DNA of 41,282 nucleotides from positions 1 through 41,282 of the forward strand of contig JBEIRY010000005.1 in assembly GCA_040375675.1 (NCBI GenBank), read 5' to 3'. Below are positions 7,763 through 15,915 of the stretch, piece by piece (the stretch's first letter is position 1; the number at the start of each line of letters is the position of its first letter). This DNA comes from CAIUSP01 sp040375675. GTDB taxonomy: Bacteria > Actinomycetota > Thermoleophilia > Solirubrobacterales > 70-9. The notes under the pieces were generated by a model. The model saw nothing but the letters and a program-made list of their open reading frames with translations. It was not told the DNA's origin and did no database searches. A program made the translations under genes and the position numbers.

Positions 7763-7790
7763 CCGAGGGGCGCCGCGAGGCGCCCCTCGG
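7763..7790 (+). terminator. Strong hairpin between binding-protein and permease genes
   Basis: The stem CCGAGGGGCGCC (7763-7774), loop GCGA and stem GGCGCCCCTCGG (7779-7790) form 12 perfect G/C-rich pairs. The sequence after it (CGTTTCGG) has only a short T run. It lies 27 bases after the lipoprotein gene and 78 bases before the permease gene. Such placement commonly allows partial termination or 3'-end protection, so that the binding protein is made in excess over the membrane parts. Confidence 0.7.
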
Positions 7791-7867
7791 CGTTTCGGCG
7801 ACTGCGCCGAGATCAAATTGATTGCGGGTCGAATAACCTGATCCATCCCCCGGGAAGGAGGGCCTGA

Positions 7868-8620
7868 GTGGACGTAATAATCCAGCAGTACTTCGATCTC
7901 AACATCATCAGCGAGAACTTCGGCCTCGTGCTGAAGGGGTTCTCAGAGACGATCCAGCTCTCGATCATCGGCGGAATCCTCTCTCTCATATGGGGTCTCG
8001 TGCTGGCCCTGCTGAGGCAACTCCCCGGAAGGGCGGCCAAACCGGTCAGGGGCATCGCGATTGCCTACATCGATGCGTTTCGCGGAATCCCGATGCTCCT
8101 GGTGCTGCTTCTGGTTTCGGGGAGCCTCGGAGCGTTCGCCGCCGACGGAGCCATCCCCGACTGGCTCGGCATCCCGCGTTGGTTCGGAAAGCCCGACCCG
8201 TTCTGGTACGGGATCATCGCGATCACCCTCACCTACGGGGCCTACATGGCAGAGGTCTATCGAGCGGGCATCGAAGCGGTGCCCAGGGGACAGATGGAGG
8301 CCGCAAGATCGCTCGGGATGTCCTACTCGCAGTCGATGCGCCAGGTGATCGTTCCCCAGGCGATCGGAAAGGTCATCCCGCCGTTGCTGAATGACTTCAT
8401 CGCTCTGATGAAGGACACGTCGCTGGTCAGCGTGATCGGATTCGTCGAAGTGGTGCAGGCCGGCCAAGACGTGTACCAGACGACCTTCAACAGCTCGGCA
8501 CTCACCATGGGAGCAATCCTCTTCCTGATCGTCACCATCCCGCTCGCAAGGCTGGTGGACAAACGGATCGCAGGTCAGCAGGAGCGGTTCAGCAGAGGCA
8601 CGGCAGGGGCGAGTGCATGA
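7868..8620 (+). CDS. Polar amino-acid ABC transporter, permease
   Basis: The protein is 250 residues, starting at GTG 7868 with GGAAGGAGGG 7-16 bases upstream. It is a His/Glu/Gln/Arg-type permease: several hydrophobic segments (around residues 20-45, 65-90, 115-135 and 220-240) and the EAA loop (MEAARSLGMSYSQSMRQVIVP) that docks on the ATPase, followed by LNDFIALMKDTSLVSVIG. It would form the membrane channel, probably as a homodimer since no second permease gene is present. Its TGA overlaps the ATPase ATG by four bases. Confidence 0.92.
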   Translation: MDVIIQQYFDLNIISENFGLVLKGFSETIQLSIIGGILSLIWGLVLALLRQLPGRAAKPVRGIAIAYIDAFRGIPMLLVLLLVSGSLGAFAADGAIPDWLGIPRWFGKPDPFWYGIIAITLTYGAYMAEVYRAGIEAVPRGQMEAARSLGMSYSQSMRQVIVPQAIGKVIPPLLNDFIALMKDTSLVSVIGFVEVVQAGQDVYQTTFNSSALTMGAILFLIVTIPLARLVDKRIAGQQERFSRGTAGASA

Positions 8621-9369
8621 GCGAGGAATCGTTCGTCTCGCTGCGCGGCATCGAGAAGAACTTCGGTGATCTGAAGGTCTTGAAGGGCATAGACCTCGAG
8701 ATCGGCAAAGGCGAGGTCGTCTGCCTGCTCGGACCTAGCGGCTCGGGAAAGAGCACTCTGCTTCGGTGCATCAACCTCCTCGAGCCCCCGAACGAGGGGA
8801 CGATCACCCTCGAAGGCAAGTCGATACACGGCGGCGACGCTGACAAAGATGGAATCGACTTCGTCCGCAGACGGGTCGGGATGGTCTTCCAGCAATTCAA
8901 TCTCTTTCCACACAAGTCGGCAATCGAGAACGTCTGCCTTGCCCAGGAGACCGTGCTTGGTCGCAGCAGCGAAGAGGCTCGCGAGAAGGCGATCGCGTTG
9001 ATGGAGCGAGTAGGGCTGAAGGACAAAGTCGATGAGTACCCGGAGAGACTCTCGGGTGGCCAGCAACAGAGAGTCGCGATCGCCCGGGCATTGGCAATGG
9101 ACCCCCATGTGATGCTCTTCGACGAGGTAACCAGTGCGCTCGACCCCGAACTGGTCAAGGAGGTGCTTGACGTACTGCGCGAACTGGCCCGAGAGGGAAT
9201 GACGATGATCGTGGTCACCCACGAGATCGATTTCGCTCGCGATGTCGGAGACCGGGTGGTCTTCATGGACGGGGGCGTAGTGGTCGAGCAGGGAAACCCC
9301 AGACAGGTTCTCGATTCACCCAGCGAGGAGCGAACCCGCGAGTTCCTCGGCCTCGTGCTCGAACACTGA
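8617..9369 (+). CDS. Polar amino-acid ABC transporter, ATPase
   Basis: The protein is 250 residues. Walker A is GPSGSGKST, the Q-loop is MVFQQFNLFPH, the signature is LSGGQQQR, Walker B is VMLFDEVTSALDPE and the H-loop is VVTHE, all typical of the GlnQ/HisP subfamily. It powers uptake with the permease and lipoprotein encoded just upstream; the ATGA overlap at 8617-8620 indicates coupled translation. An insert (HGGDADKDGIDFVRR) lies between Walker A and the Q-loop, as is usual in this subfamily. The gene converges with the methyltransferase gene, with a 3-base gap. Confidence 0.94.
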   Translation: MSEESFVSLRGIEKNFGDLKVLKGIDLEIGKGEVVCLLGPSGSGKSTLLRCINLLEPPNEGTITLEGKSIHGGDADKDGIDFVRRRVGMVFQQFNLFPHKSAIENVCLAQETVLGRSSEEAREKAIALMERVGLKDKVDEYPERLSGGQQQRVAIARALAMDPHVMLFDEVTSALDPELVKEVLDVLRELAREGMTMIVVTHEIDFARDVGDRVVFMDGGVVVEQGNPRQVLDSPSEERTREFLGLVLEH

Positions 9370-9372
9370 AAC

Positions 9373-10335
9373 TCAGCTGCGAGTGAACAGCGCCCGCAGC
9401 CTAGAACGCAGGGAGCGTTTTGACCCCTGATGAAAGAGCTCCCAATGAGCATCCTCGATGAGCATCAACTTGGTCTCTGACTCTCTGTACTTCTCTTTCA
9501 GAGCATCGGCCTCGGCCTTGAACATCGCCTGCTGGTGTCGGTGGGCAGCCAGGTAGCGATCCTCCCCGGGCTTTTCCCTCTCGAGATCGTCGGCGCTCAG
9601 CTGCACATCGCGAGCACGTGCCACAACCAGACCCTGGCCCGGGATCTCGAGCCGCTCGAGGAGCCTCTCGTCGTAAGTGCCAGATTCGATCGAAAGGATC
9701 TCGAACGCGCGTCCCCAATGCTCTCGCAACCACCAATGGGAGTGCAATACGTTCACATAGGGAATTGTCGGGTTGGCGTATGCCCAGATACTCATCCCGA
9801 CAGCATCTTCCTCATAGGGCACCTCGGTCAACGTCTGCGCGCACGACTGATCGAGGATGCTGGCGATCAATATCCCGTCGGGCTTCAAGACCCTGCGGAC
9901 CTCGAGCAGCCACTCGGCCCAGTTCGTGCCGAGGTGCGTGAATACAGAGAAGGCCGTCACCACGTCGAAGTGATCGTCCGGATAGGGAAGCGGCGGGTCG
10001 AACCCGTTCAGCTCAATACCGGCAATGGGAGGACAGAGGTTGTCCTTCGCCCACTCGACCATCGGCTGATCGAGATCACAGCCATGGATCTCGGCGACCT
10101 CCGCCCAATCGAAGATCTGCCGCAGGAATCGACCTGCCCCACAGCCGAAGTCGAGTAACGCTTTTCCTTCCCAATCCCAATCCGCGCCAAGCGCCGCTTC
10201 GGTCGTATGGCGACAGGCCAGGCCCACCTGAAGGTAAGAGTCACGGGTCTTGTCATGCGTCTCGCCCGTGGAGCCGACCCCCCAGATGAAATCGATCGGC
10301 GGCAGTGGCACCGAGGCTTGTCGTTCTTCGGGCAT
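9373..10335 (-). CDS. SAM-dependent methyltransferase with C-terminal helical tail
   Basis: The protein is 320 residues from ATG 10335; ATG 10386 is an alternative, and the longer frame to 10632 runs under the next gene and is rejected. Class I methyltransferase motifs: LLDFGCGAGRFLRQI (motif I), GCDLDQPMVEWAKDN (motif II acidic residue), FDVVTAFSVFTHL (motif IV) and LEVRRVLKPDGILIASI. The last ~75 residues are charged and helical (DDLEREKPGEDRYLAAHRHQ...), a possible coiled coil. It is divergent from the glycosyltransferase-Wzt-Wzm genes. A sugar or polysaccharide-end methyltransferase is likely; capping of chain ends before ABC export, as WbdD does in E. coli O8/O9, is speculation. Confidence 0.8.
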   Translation of the reverse strand: MPEERQASVPLPPIDFIWGVGSTGETHDKTRDSYLQVGLACRHTTEAALGADWDWEGKALLDFGCGAGRFLRQIFDWAEVAEIHGCDLDQPMVEWAKDNLCPPIAGIELNGFDPPLPYPDDHFDVVTAFSVFTHLGTNWAEWLLEVRRVLKPDGILIASILDQSCAQTLTEVPYEEDAVGMSIWAYANPTIPYVNVLHSHWWLREHWGRAFEILSIESGTYDERLLERLEIPGQGLVVARARDVQLSADDLEREKPGEDRYLAAHRHQQAMFKAEADALKEKYRESETKLMLIEDAHWELFHQGSKRSLRSRLRALFTRS

Positions 10336-10417
10336 CTCGGAGAAGTTACCCGTCGAGATGGCTCCGTTTCGACAGTTCACGGTCATCCGACAGCGAACCC
10401 GTTGCGATACTTCACCT

Positions 10418-12001
10418 ATGGAGTCCGCACCACGAACGTTCAGCGACGGTGGATTCGAGATCGTCGCTGAGTCCGAGATACCGTTTCCGCCATCGCTTGC
10501 AGTTGGCGAAGGAACACCACTGTTGGTGGGAGGATGGTGCCGTCCGGCCGTCGGCAGCCAACCTGTGCGCAGGATCGAGATCGCCGTCGATGGGCACCGG
10601 TCGAAACCGATGAGCTTCGGGCTGCCTCGCAAGGATGTCTATCGGCAGGCGCTCGCCGAAGGGGCCGACTCAGATGAGGCTATGGCGTCATTCCGGAGCG
10701 GATTTGCTGCAATCGCAGAGGTGCCCAAGACGGCTTCGGGAAGAACTGTGAATGTGGAGGTCATCGGTATCTCCCGCTCGGGTTCGGAGTCGGTGAAACC
10801 ACTCGGAGAACTCACCCTGATGCCGAACCCTCAGCCCGGAGATGATGTGCCCTGGCCGCAGGGTGAGACGGGGCCGAGGGTCGCTATCTGCATGGCTACC
10901 TACTCGCCTGACCCGGAGATGCTCTCTCGTCAGATCGATTCACTCAAGACCCAGAGCCACCGCAACTGGTTCTGCCTGATCTCGGACGATCAATCGTCGC
11001 CTCAGTCTCTCGAGCTGCTCGAACGAACGATCGGCGGCGATCCACGGTTTCGGATCTCACCGGCGCCTGGCCGGCTCGGCTTCTACTCGAACTTCGAGCG
11101 GGCCCTGGAAATGGTTCCGGACTCCGCCGAGCTGATCGCCCTCTCGGATCAAGATGACCGCTGGGAGCCGGACAAGCTGTCTGCGCTGATACAGGCCGTG
11201 TCTCCGAAAGACACGGCCCTCGCCTACTCGGACTCGAGGGTAGTCGCAGAAGACGGCCGCGTAATACACCCTTCCTACTGGTCTCTCGGGCGGCACAACA
11301 ATCACGCCAACCTCGGCTCCTTGATAGTTGCGAACACGATCACTGGCGCCGCCTCGATCTTCAAACCCGAGGTGCTTCGCCTTGCACTCCCCTTCCCCCA
11401 CACCCCCGTCAACTGCTTCCACGACCACTGGATCGCTTGCGTCGCGCTCTCGCTCGGCAAGATCGCCTACGTCGACCGTCCGCTCTACGACTACGTGCAG
11501 CACGAGGAAGCCGTGATCGGCTTCGACCGGGCGCAGTCGGGCCTGAACGCCGGGCGGGCGAGGCCGATTAGTTCGCTCAGGGCAACGCTGCGCGATACCG
11601 CAAGCTCGGACTCGATCGATCCAGCGGAAGCCACGGCGATTCGGCTTTCGACCCCCGCGATGGAGTACTACTTCGGCTCGACCAGGATGAGTGTTCTCGC
11701 GGCTGCGCTGAGGATGCGCTGCGGCAATAGCCTCACCGGGTCCAAGCGCCGCATGGTCGAGCGTCTGGAGACCGTCGACCAGAGCTCCCTCTCCTTTGCC
11801 TACCTGCTGGCCAGACGGTTCCGCCGCTTCGTCGGCCGAAACGAAACCACCGACATCGAACGGACCCGTGCGAAGGGTCTTCTCTGGCGAAGGGTGATCC
11901 AGCTTCGCGCGAGGTTCGAGAAGAATCCTGACCGAATCGTCAACGATGCCCGAGTGCCGGTACTTCAGGATGCTCTTCCGGGAGAGGCGGCGCGGCTTTG
12001 A
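10418..12001 (+). CDS. GT2-family glycosyltransferase with N-terminal beta domain
   Basis: The protein is 527 residues from ATG 10418; an earlier ATG at 10250 lies within the divergent methyltransferase gene and is unlikely. Residues 1-150 form a strand-rich, non-catalytic domain (LLVGGWCRPAV, VRRIEIAVDGHRS). The GT-A core starts at PRVAICMATYSPDPEML, with ISDDQSS (first Asp motif), LIALSDQDDRWEPDKL (the metal-binding DxD region) and NTITGAASIFKPE. The final ~130 residues are helical and basic. It probably adds a sugar to the lipid-linked chain at the cytoplasmic face of the membrane; the sugar is unknown. Its TGA overlaps the TTG of wzt (TTGA), starting a run of five coupled genes. Confidence 0.85.
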   Translation: MESAPRTFSDGGFEIVAESEIPFPPSLAVGEGTPLLVGGWCRPAVGSQPVRRIEIAVDGHRSKPMSFGLPRKDVYRQALAEGADSDEAMASFRSGFAAIAEVPKTASGRTVNVEVIGISRSGSESVKPLGELTLMPNPQPGDDVPWPQGETGPRVAICMATYSPDPEMLSRQIDSLKTQSHRNWFCLISDDQSSPQSLELLERTIGGDPRFRISPAPGRLGFYSNFERALEMVPDSAELIALSDQDDRWEPDKLSALIQAVSPKDTALAYSDSRVVAEDGRVIHPSYWSLGRHNNHANLGSLIVANTITGAASIFKPEVLRLALPFPHTPVNCFHDHWIACVALSLGKIAYVDRPLYDYVQHEEAVIGFDRAQSGLNAGRARPISSLRATLRDTASSDSIDPAEATAIRLSTPAMEYYFGSTRMSVLAAALRMRCGNSLTGSKRRMVERLETVDQSSLSFAYLLARRFRRFVGRNETTDIERTRAKGLLWRRVIQLRARFEKNPDRIVNDARVPVLQDALPGEAARL

Positions 12002-13239
12002 TCCGGCAAGATGCCGCCACATCTGCCGGTAGGGATGAAGCAACCGGCCCAGTCTCGGTCAGGGCGAGGGGTGTGACCAAGTCCTTCCGCGTCTTGAGCA
12101 ACCGGACCGAGACGCTGAAAGAACATCTCCTCAACCCCGGGCACCTGCTCGGAAGAGACGAGCGTCGGCTCGTCGCGCTGAACGGTGTCGACTTCGAGAT
12201 CAAATCAGGTGAGTTCTTCGGGATCGTCGGGCGAAACGGCTCCGGCAAGAGCACCTTGCTCAAGCTGATGGCCTCGATCTACCGACTCGACTCAGGGGAG
12301 ATCGAGGTTGCGGGCCAGATCGCGCCTTTCATCGAACTCGGCGTTGGCTTCAACCCCGAGCTGACAGCCCGTGAGAACGTGGCCCTGAACGGAGTGATGA
12401 TGGGTCTTTCGATCACCGAAGCGCAGGAGCGCTACGACGAGGTGATCGAGTTCGCCGAACTCGAGAGCTACACCGATCTGCCGTTGAAGAACTACTCGTC
12501 GGGAATGCATGTGCGCCTTGCTTTCTCTTTGATGCTCCAGGCTCGAGCCGATGTTCTCCTGATCGACGAGGTACTCGCGGTCGGCGACGCTTCCTTCCAG
12601 CGGAAATGCACCGATGCCCTCGAGTTCCTTCGCTCAGAAGGGAAGACGATCGTCCTCGTGACCCATGACATGGCAGCGGTACAAAGGCACTGCGACCGGG
12701 CGATGCTGATCGAAGGCGGTGTAGTCGACACGATCGGCGAACCGACCGAGGTGGCGGACCGATATGTGGAGATTTCGTACGAGAAGACCGCCGAGGCCAC
12801 TGCGAGCGGGGAGAAGGAACTCAAAGCCCAGGTAAGCCAAATCGAGCTGCGCGATACCGACGATCAGCCGGTCCGAGCTGTGCACACCGGTCAGGAGCTT
12901 CAGGTGGTGGCTGAGATCGAAGGTCGTGAACCAGTACAGAAGATGCTCCTCTATGTGGAGATAGCCACAGCAAGCGTGATCAGAGTCGCTGCGATGGCTT
13001 ACGCCGGAGAGGAGATTCACGGACTCGAGCGAGGCGAGAAAGCAGAAGTCAGATTCGAATTCGAGTGCCCTCTCGGGGTAGGTGAGTACATGCTCCGCTA
13101 CTACCTCGGCTCTGAAGGCGAGATCATCCAGCCGACTACTCAGGCCTTCCCTTTCTCGGTCGTTCAGGGAGCGTCGGTCGGAACGCTGGTCACCATCCCC
13201 TACGAGCGGAAATCGAGACGGTTGGGAGACGACGAATGA
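11998..13239 (+). CDS. wzt: Polysaccharide ABC exporter ATPase, Wzt-like with C-terminal domain
   Basis: The protein is 413 residues. Walker A is VGRNGSGKSTLLK, followed by IELGVGFNPELTARENV (typical of O-antigen/teichoic-acid exporters), signature YSSGMHVRLAFS, Walker B VLLIDEVLAVGD and an H-loop in VLVTHDMAAV. Residues ~270-400 are a strand-rich Wzt-C-type domain (LQVVAEIEGREPVQKM, FEFECPLGVGEYMLRYYL). In E. coli O8/O9 Wzt this domain recognises the capped non-reducing end of the glycan. The TTG start at 11998 overlaps the previous stop; no better start is seen before the ATPase core. It pairs with the permease immediately downstream (ATGA overlap). Confidence 0.9.
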   Translation: MIRQDAATSAGRDEATGPVSVRARGVTKSFRVLSNRTETLKEHLLNPGHLLGRDERRLVALNGVDFEIKSGEFFGIVGRNGSGKSTLLKLMASIYRLDSGEIEVAGQIAPFIELGVGFNPELTARENVALNGVMMGLSITEAQERYDEVIEFAELESYTDLPLKNYSSGMHVRLAFSLMLQARADVLLIDEVLAVGDASFQRKCTDALEFLRSEGKTIVLVTHDMAAVQRHCDRAMLIEGGVVDTIGEPTEVADRYVEISYEKTAEATASGEKELKAQVSQIELRDTDDQPVRAVHTGQELQVVAEIEGREPVQKMLLYVEIATASVIRVAAMAYAGEEIHGLERGEKAEVRFEFECPLGVGEYMLRYYLGSEGEIIQPTTQAFPFSVVQGASVGTLVTIPYERKSRRLGDDE

Positions 13240-14096
13240 GTGCCCCCGAGAACTCTGCAAACCACCCGCCTTTGAAGAGGATCCCCGGACCCTCGGCATT
13301 CGGCGGTTCCAAGCGGCGCTTCTTTTCGCTCCTATGGCTGACCTCGACAACCGAGTTCAAGCTCGGCTTCCACGGGACGGTCCTCGGCTACATCTGGTCG
13401 CTCGCCCGCCCGCTGATGCTGTTCGGAATCCTCCTGCTGGTCTTCACCAAAGTCTTCCGGTTTGGTGACCAGGTGGCCGACTACCCGTCTCTGCTGCTGC
13501 TGAACATCATGCTCTACTCCCTCTTCGGCGACGCAACCGCCGCAGCCGTCGGTTCGCTGGTAGATCGCGAAGCTCTGGTCAGAAGGGCGCAGTTGCCGCG
13601 GATCGTGATTCCGACCTCGACCGTTCTCACCACCTTCCTCACGCTGACGATCAACCTGGTTGCCGTCTTCATCTTCATCCTCGCCAACGGGGTCGAGCCG
13701 AGGCTTACCTGGCTCTTCCTGCCGGTAATTCTGATCTGGCTGCTTGCGCTGACCCTCGGCACTTCGTACCTGCTCAGCGCCTTCTACCCGCGATTCAGAG
13801 ACATCGCCCTGATCTGGACCGTGGTGGGGCTGGCGCTCTTCTACGGCACACCGATCCTCTACCCGATCGAGGTCGCACCGGAGGGGCTCCGAGCCTTGAT
13901 CGAACTCAACCCCTTGAGTTTGATCTTCATCCAGGCACATCACTGGATCATCGACCCGAACGCTCCGACCGTGATCGAGGCTACCGCCGGGCACTGGTGG
14001 ATCCTGCCGATCTCACTTTCGATATTCGTCGGTGTCTGCGCTGTCGGCCTCGCCGCCTTCTCGAAGGAAGCCCCCAAGGTTGCCGAGGAGCTGTGA
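13236..14096 (+). CDS. wzm: Polysaccharide ABC exporter permease, Wzm-like (ABC-2)
   Basis: The protein is 286 residues. The N-terminal amphipathic part (FFSLLWLTSTTEFKLGFHGT) precedes about six membrane spans (VLGYIWSLARPLMLFGILLL, LLLLNIMLYSLF, LTLTINLVAVFIFILA, LFLPVILIWLLALTLG, ALIWTVVGLALFYGTPILYP and WILPISLSIFVGVCAVGLAA). The cytoplasmic VDREALVRRAQLPR coupling helix is typical of TagG/Wzm proteins. It would move an undecaprenyl-linked glycan across the membrane with the Wzt ATPase. Start ATG 13236 overlaps the wzt stop, and its own TGA overlaps the next GTG, so gene order and stoichiometry look tightly coupled. Confidence 0.91.
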   Translation: MSAPENSANHPPLKRIPGPSAFGGSKRRFFSLLWLTSTTEFKLGFHGTVLGYIWSLARPLMLFGILLLVFTKVFRFGDQVADYPSLLLLNIMLYSLFGDATAAAVGSLVDREALVRRAQLPRIVIPTSTVLTTFLTLTINLVAVFIFILANGVEPRLTWLFLPVILIWLLALTLGTSYLLSAFYPRFRDIALIWTVVGLALFYGTPILYPIEVAPEGLRALIELNPLSLIFIQAHHWIIDPNAPTVIEATAGHWWILPISLSIFVGVCAVGLAAFSKEAPKVAEEL

Positions 14097-15004
14097 GCGA
14101 CCGCGCGAACGGACCGGCCACGATCGATATTGCGATCGTCACTCACCAGTCGGCCGATCACATCGTCGCCTGTCTCGAGTCGCTACAGGCTTCAACCGAT
14201 GTAGAGATCGGGCGGATCGCAGTGGTGGACAACGCCTCGAACGATCAAACCCCGGCTCTCGTTGGCGAGAAGTTCCCGGCAGTGGAGTTGACCTCCTCCG
14301 TGTCGAATCTCGGGTTTGCGGCTGCAACCAACCTCGCCGCAGCTGGAGGGGATTCAGAGTTCCTCCTGGCGCTGAACCCCGATGTAGCGCTTGAGCCCAA
14401 CGCACTTGCCACTCTGGTCGAGGTAATGCGGTCGAACTCCGATATCGGTATTTCGGGCTGCAAGCTGGTGCTGCCCGACGGCTCAGAAGATCACGCCGCC
14501 AGGCGCTCCTTCCCGACCCCACTCAGCGCGCTTTCGCACTTTGCAGGGCTGAGCAAGCGCAACCGATCGCCTCGCGCGATGAAGTCATATCTCGCACCGG
14601 ATGCCGCAGACGGAGGACGAGTAGACGCGGTAAACGGTGCGCTGATGCTGACCAGGCGAGGGTGGTTCGAGGAGCTGGGTGGCTTCGATGAGAACTACTG
14701 GATGTACATGGAAGACCTCGATCTCTGCTGGCGGTTTCGAGAGCGAGGCTGGCTGACCTGGTACGAGCCCTCGGTGCAGGCGGTGCACGTAAAGGGTGCA
14801 AGCAGCGGGCGGTTTCGCTCCTGGAAGCTCAACTGGGCCTTCCATCGGGGAATGATCCGGTTCTACCGCGACCACCTGGCCGTCGACCACAACCCTCTCT
14901 ACAACCTCTTCGTCTATGTCGGCGTTCTACTCAAGTTCTCGGTATCGGCTCTGAGGTCGGGGGTAGCTCGTGCTCTGAGGTCGGGGCGATCGGAAAACCG
15001 ATGA
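14093..15004 (+). CDS. GT2-family glycosyltransferase, rhamnosyltransferase-like
   Basis: The protein is 303 residues from GTG 14093, which overlaps the permease stop as GTGA; the longer frame from 13997 lies in the permease gene and is rejected. GT-A features: IDIAIVTHQSADHIVACL, AVVDNASNDQTPALV, LGFAAATNLAA, FLLALNPDVALEP (DxD-type motif) and FDENYWMYMEDLDLCWRFRERG (catalytic ED region). This layout is typical of WbbL/RfbN-like rhamnosyltransferases, though the donor cannot be fixed from sequence. A hydrophobic stretch near the C-terminus (LYNLFVYVGVLLKFSVSAL) may anchor it to the membrane. It overlaps the next glycosyltransferase by ATGA. Confidence 0.88.
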   Translation: MSDRANGPATIDIAIVTHQSADHIVACLESLQASTDVEIGRIAVVDNASNDQTPALVGEKFPAVELTSSVSNLGFAAATNLAAAGGDSEFLLALNPDVALEPNALATLVEVMRSNSDIGISGCKLVLPDGSEDHAARRSFPTPLSALSHFAGLSKRNRSPRAMKSYLAPDAADGGRVDAVNGALMLTRRGWFEELGGFDENYWMYMEDLDLCWRFRERGWLTWYEPSVQAVHVKGASSGRFRSWKLNWAFHRGMIRFYRDHLAVDHNPLYNLFVYVGVLLKFSVSALRSGVARALRSGRSENR

Positions 15005-15915
15005 ACCCCGAGGTCAGCCTTGTCGTAGTCACTTGGGAGTCCTCCGAAGACCTTGCGGCACTGGTCACATCGATGCTCGACCATCTGCCTGCAGACGGGC
15101 CGGTAGAGCTTGTCGTGGTGGACAACGCTTCTTCGAAAGATCCGACAGAGATCGCTAGCAGATGGACTGGGCCGGTTCGAATTGAAAGGTTCGACTCGAA
15201 TCTCGGGTTTGGAGTCGCTTCCAACCGTGGCGTGCGGATGGCCAAGGCACCGGTGACCGTGCTCTGCAACCCCGATGTTCGGCTGCTGGACGACTCGATT
15301 CTCCGCTTGGCTGGTCTCTCGGTCGAACGCAATGCTCTGGTCGGTCCGCGGCTGCTCTGGGAGGACGGAAATCCACAACCCTCCGCGAGCGGGCCAGTGG
15401 TTGGCCTTTGGCCGTGGATCGGAGCGCTCATTCCGGGTGCGATCCAGCCCGACTGGATGCTCGAAAAGACTGAGCCGTGGCGGCTCGAGAAGACGACCGA
15501 GGTCACCTGGCTGACTGGCGCGGTGATTGCCGCCCCGACCGATCTGCTCGAGCAACTGGGGCCGTTCGACGAAGAGATCGAGTTGATGTCCGAAGATCTG
15601 GACCTCGGTCTCAGGGCTGGCAGCAGTGGCGTCAGCTGTCTCTTTGCGCCCGAGGTGAGCTCACTGGTTCACATCGGAGGCACCGCTACCGGAAAGAGGT
15701 TCGACGACGACGGTCTGCTGACCTCTGCCTTGAACCGGCAGGAGGTATTGCGCAAACTCCAGGGAGCCGGATCTGCTCGGCGAAGCACCGCGGCAATGGC
15801 TACGAGGCTGCGGCTGAGGCTGGTGGCAAAGAGAGTCCTCAGGCGCAAGGCAGATGCGGAGCGGGCTGAGCTGCAGGCCCTGAAAACCGCCTCAGGGATT
15901 CGTCGCAGCGCCTGA
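15001..15915 (+). CDS. GT2-family glycosyltransferase
   Basis: The protein is 304 residues from ATG 15001. It resembles its upstream neighbour: VSLVVVTWESSEDLAALV, ELVVVDNASSKDPTEIA, LGFGVASNRGV, TVLCNPDVRLLD (DxD-type) and FDEEIELMSEDLDLGLRAG (catalytic region), suggesting an old duplication. The tail is basic and lacks a clear membrane segment. It is the last gene of the plus-strand polysaccharide run and its final 24 bases overlap the 3' end of the convergent GT2-GT4 gene. Confidence 0.87.
   Translation: MNPEVSLVVVTWESSEDLAALVTSMLDHLPADGPVELVVVDNASSKDPTEIASRWTGPVRIERFDSNLGFGVASNRGVRMAKAPVTVLCNPDVRLLDDSILRLAGLSVERNALVGPRLLWEDGNPQPSASGPVVGLWPWIGALIPGAIQPDWMLEKTEPWRLEKTTEVTWLTGAVIAAPTDLLEQLGPFDEEIELMSEDLDLGLRAGSSGVSCLFAPEVSSLVHIGGTATGKRFDDDGLLTSALNRQEVLRKLQGAGSARRSTAAMATRLRLRLVAKRVLRRKADAERAELQALKTASGIRRSA

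Noticed and set aside
11057..12043. Minus-strand frame of 328 codons under the GT2 gene
   Set aside because: Antisense of a gene with clear GT-A motifs.
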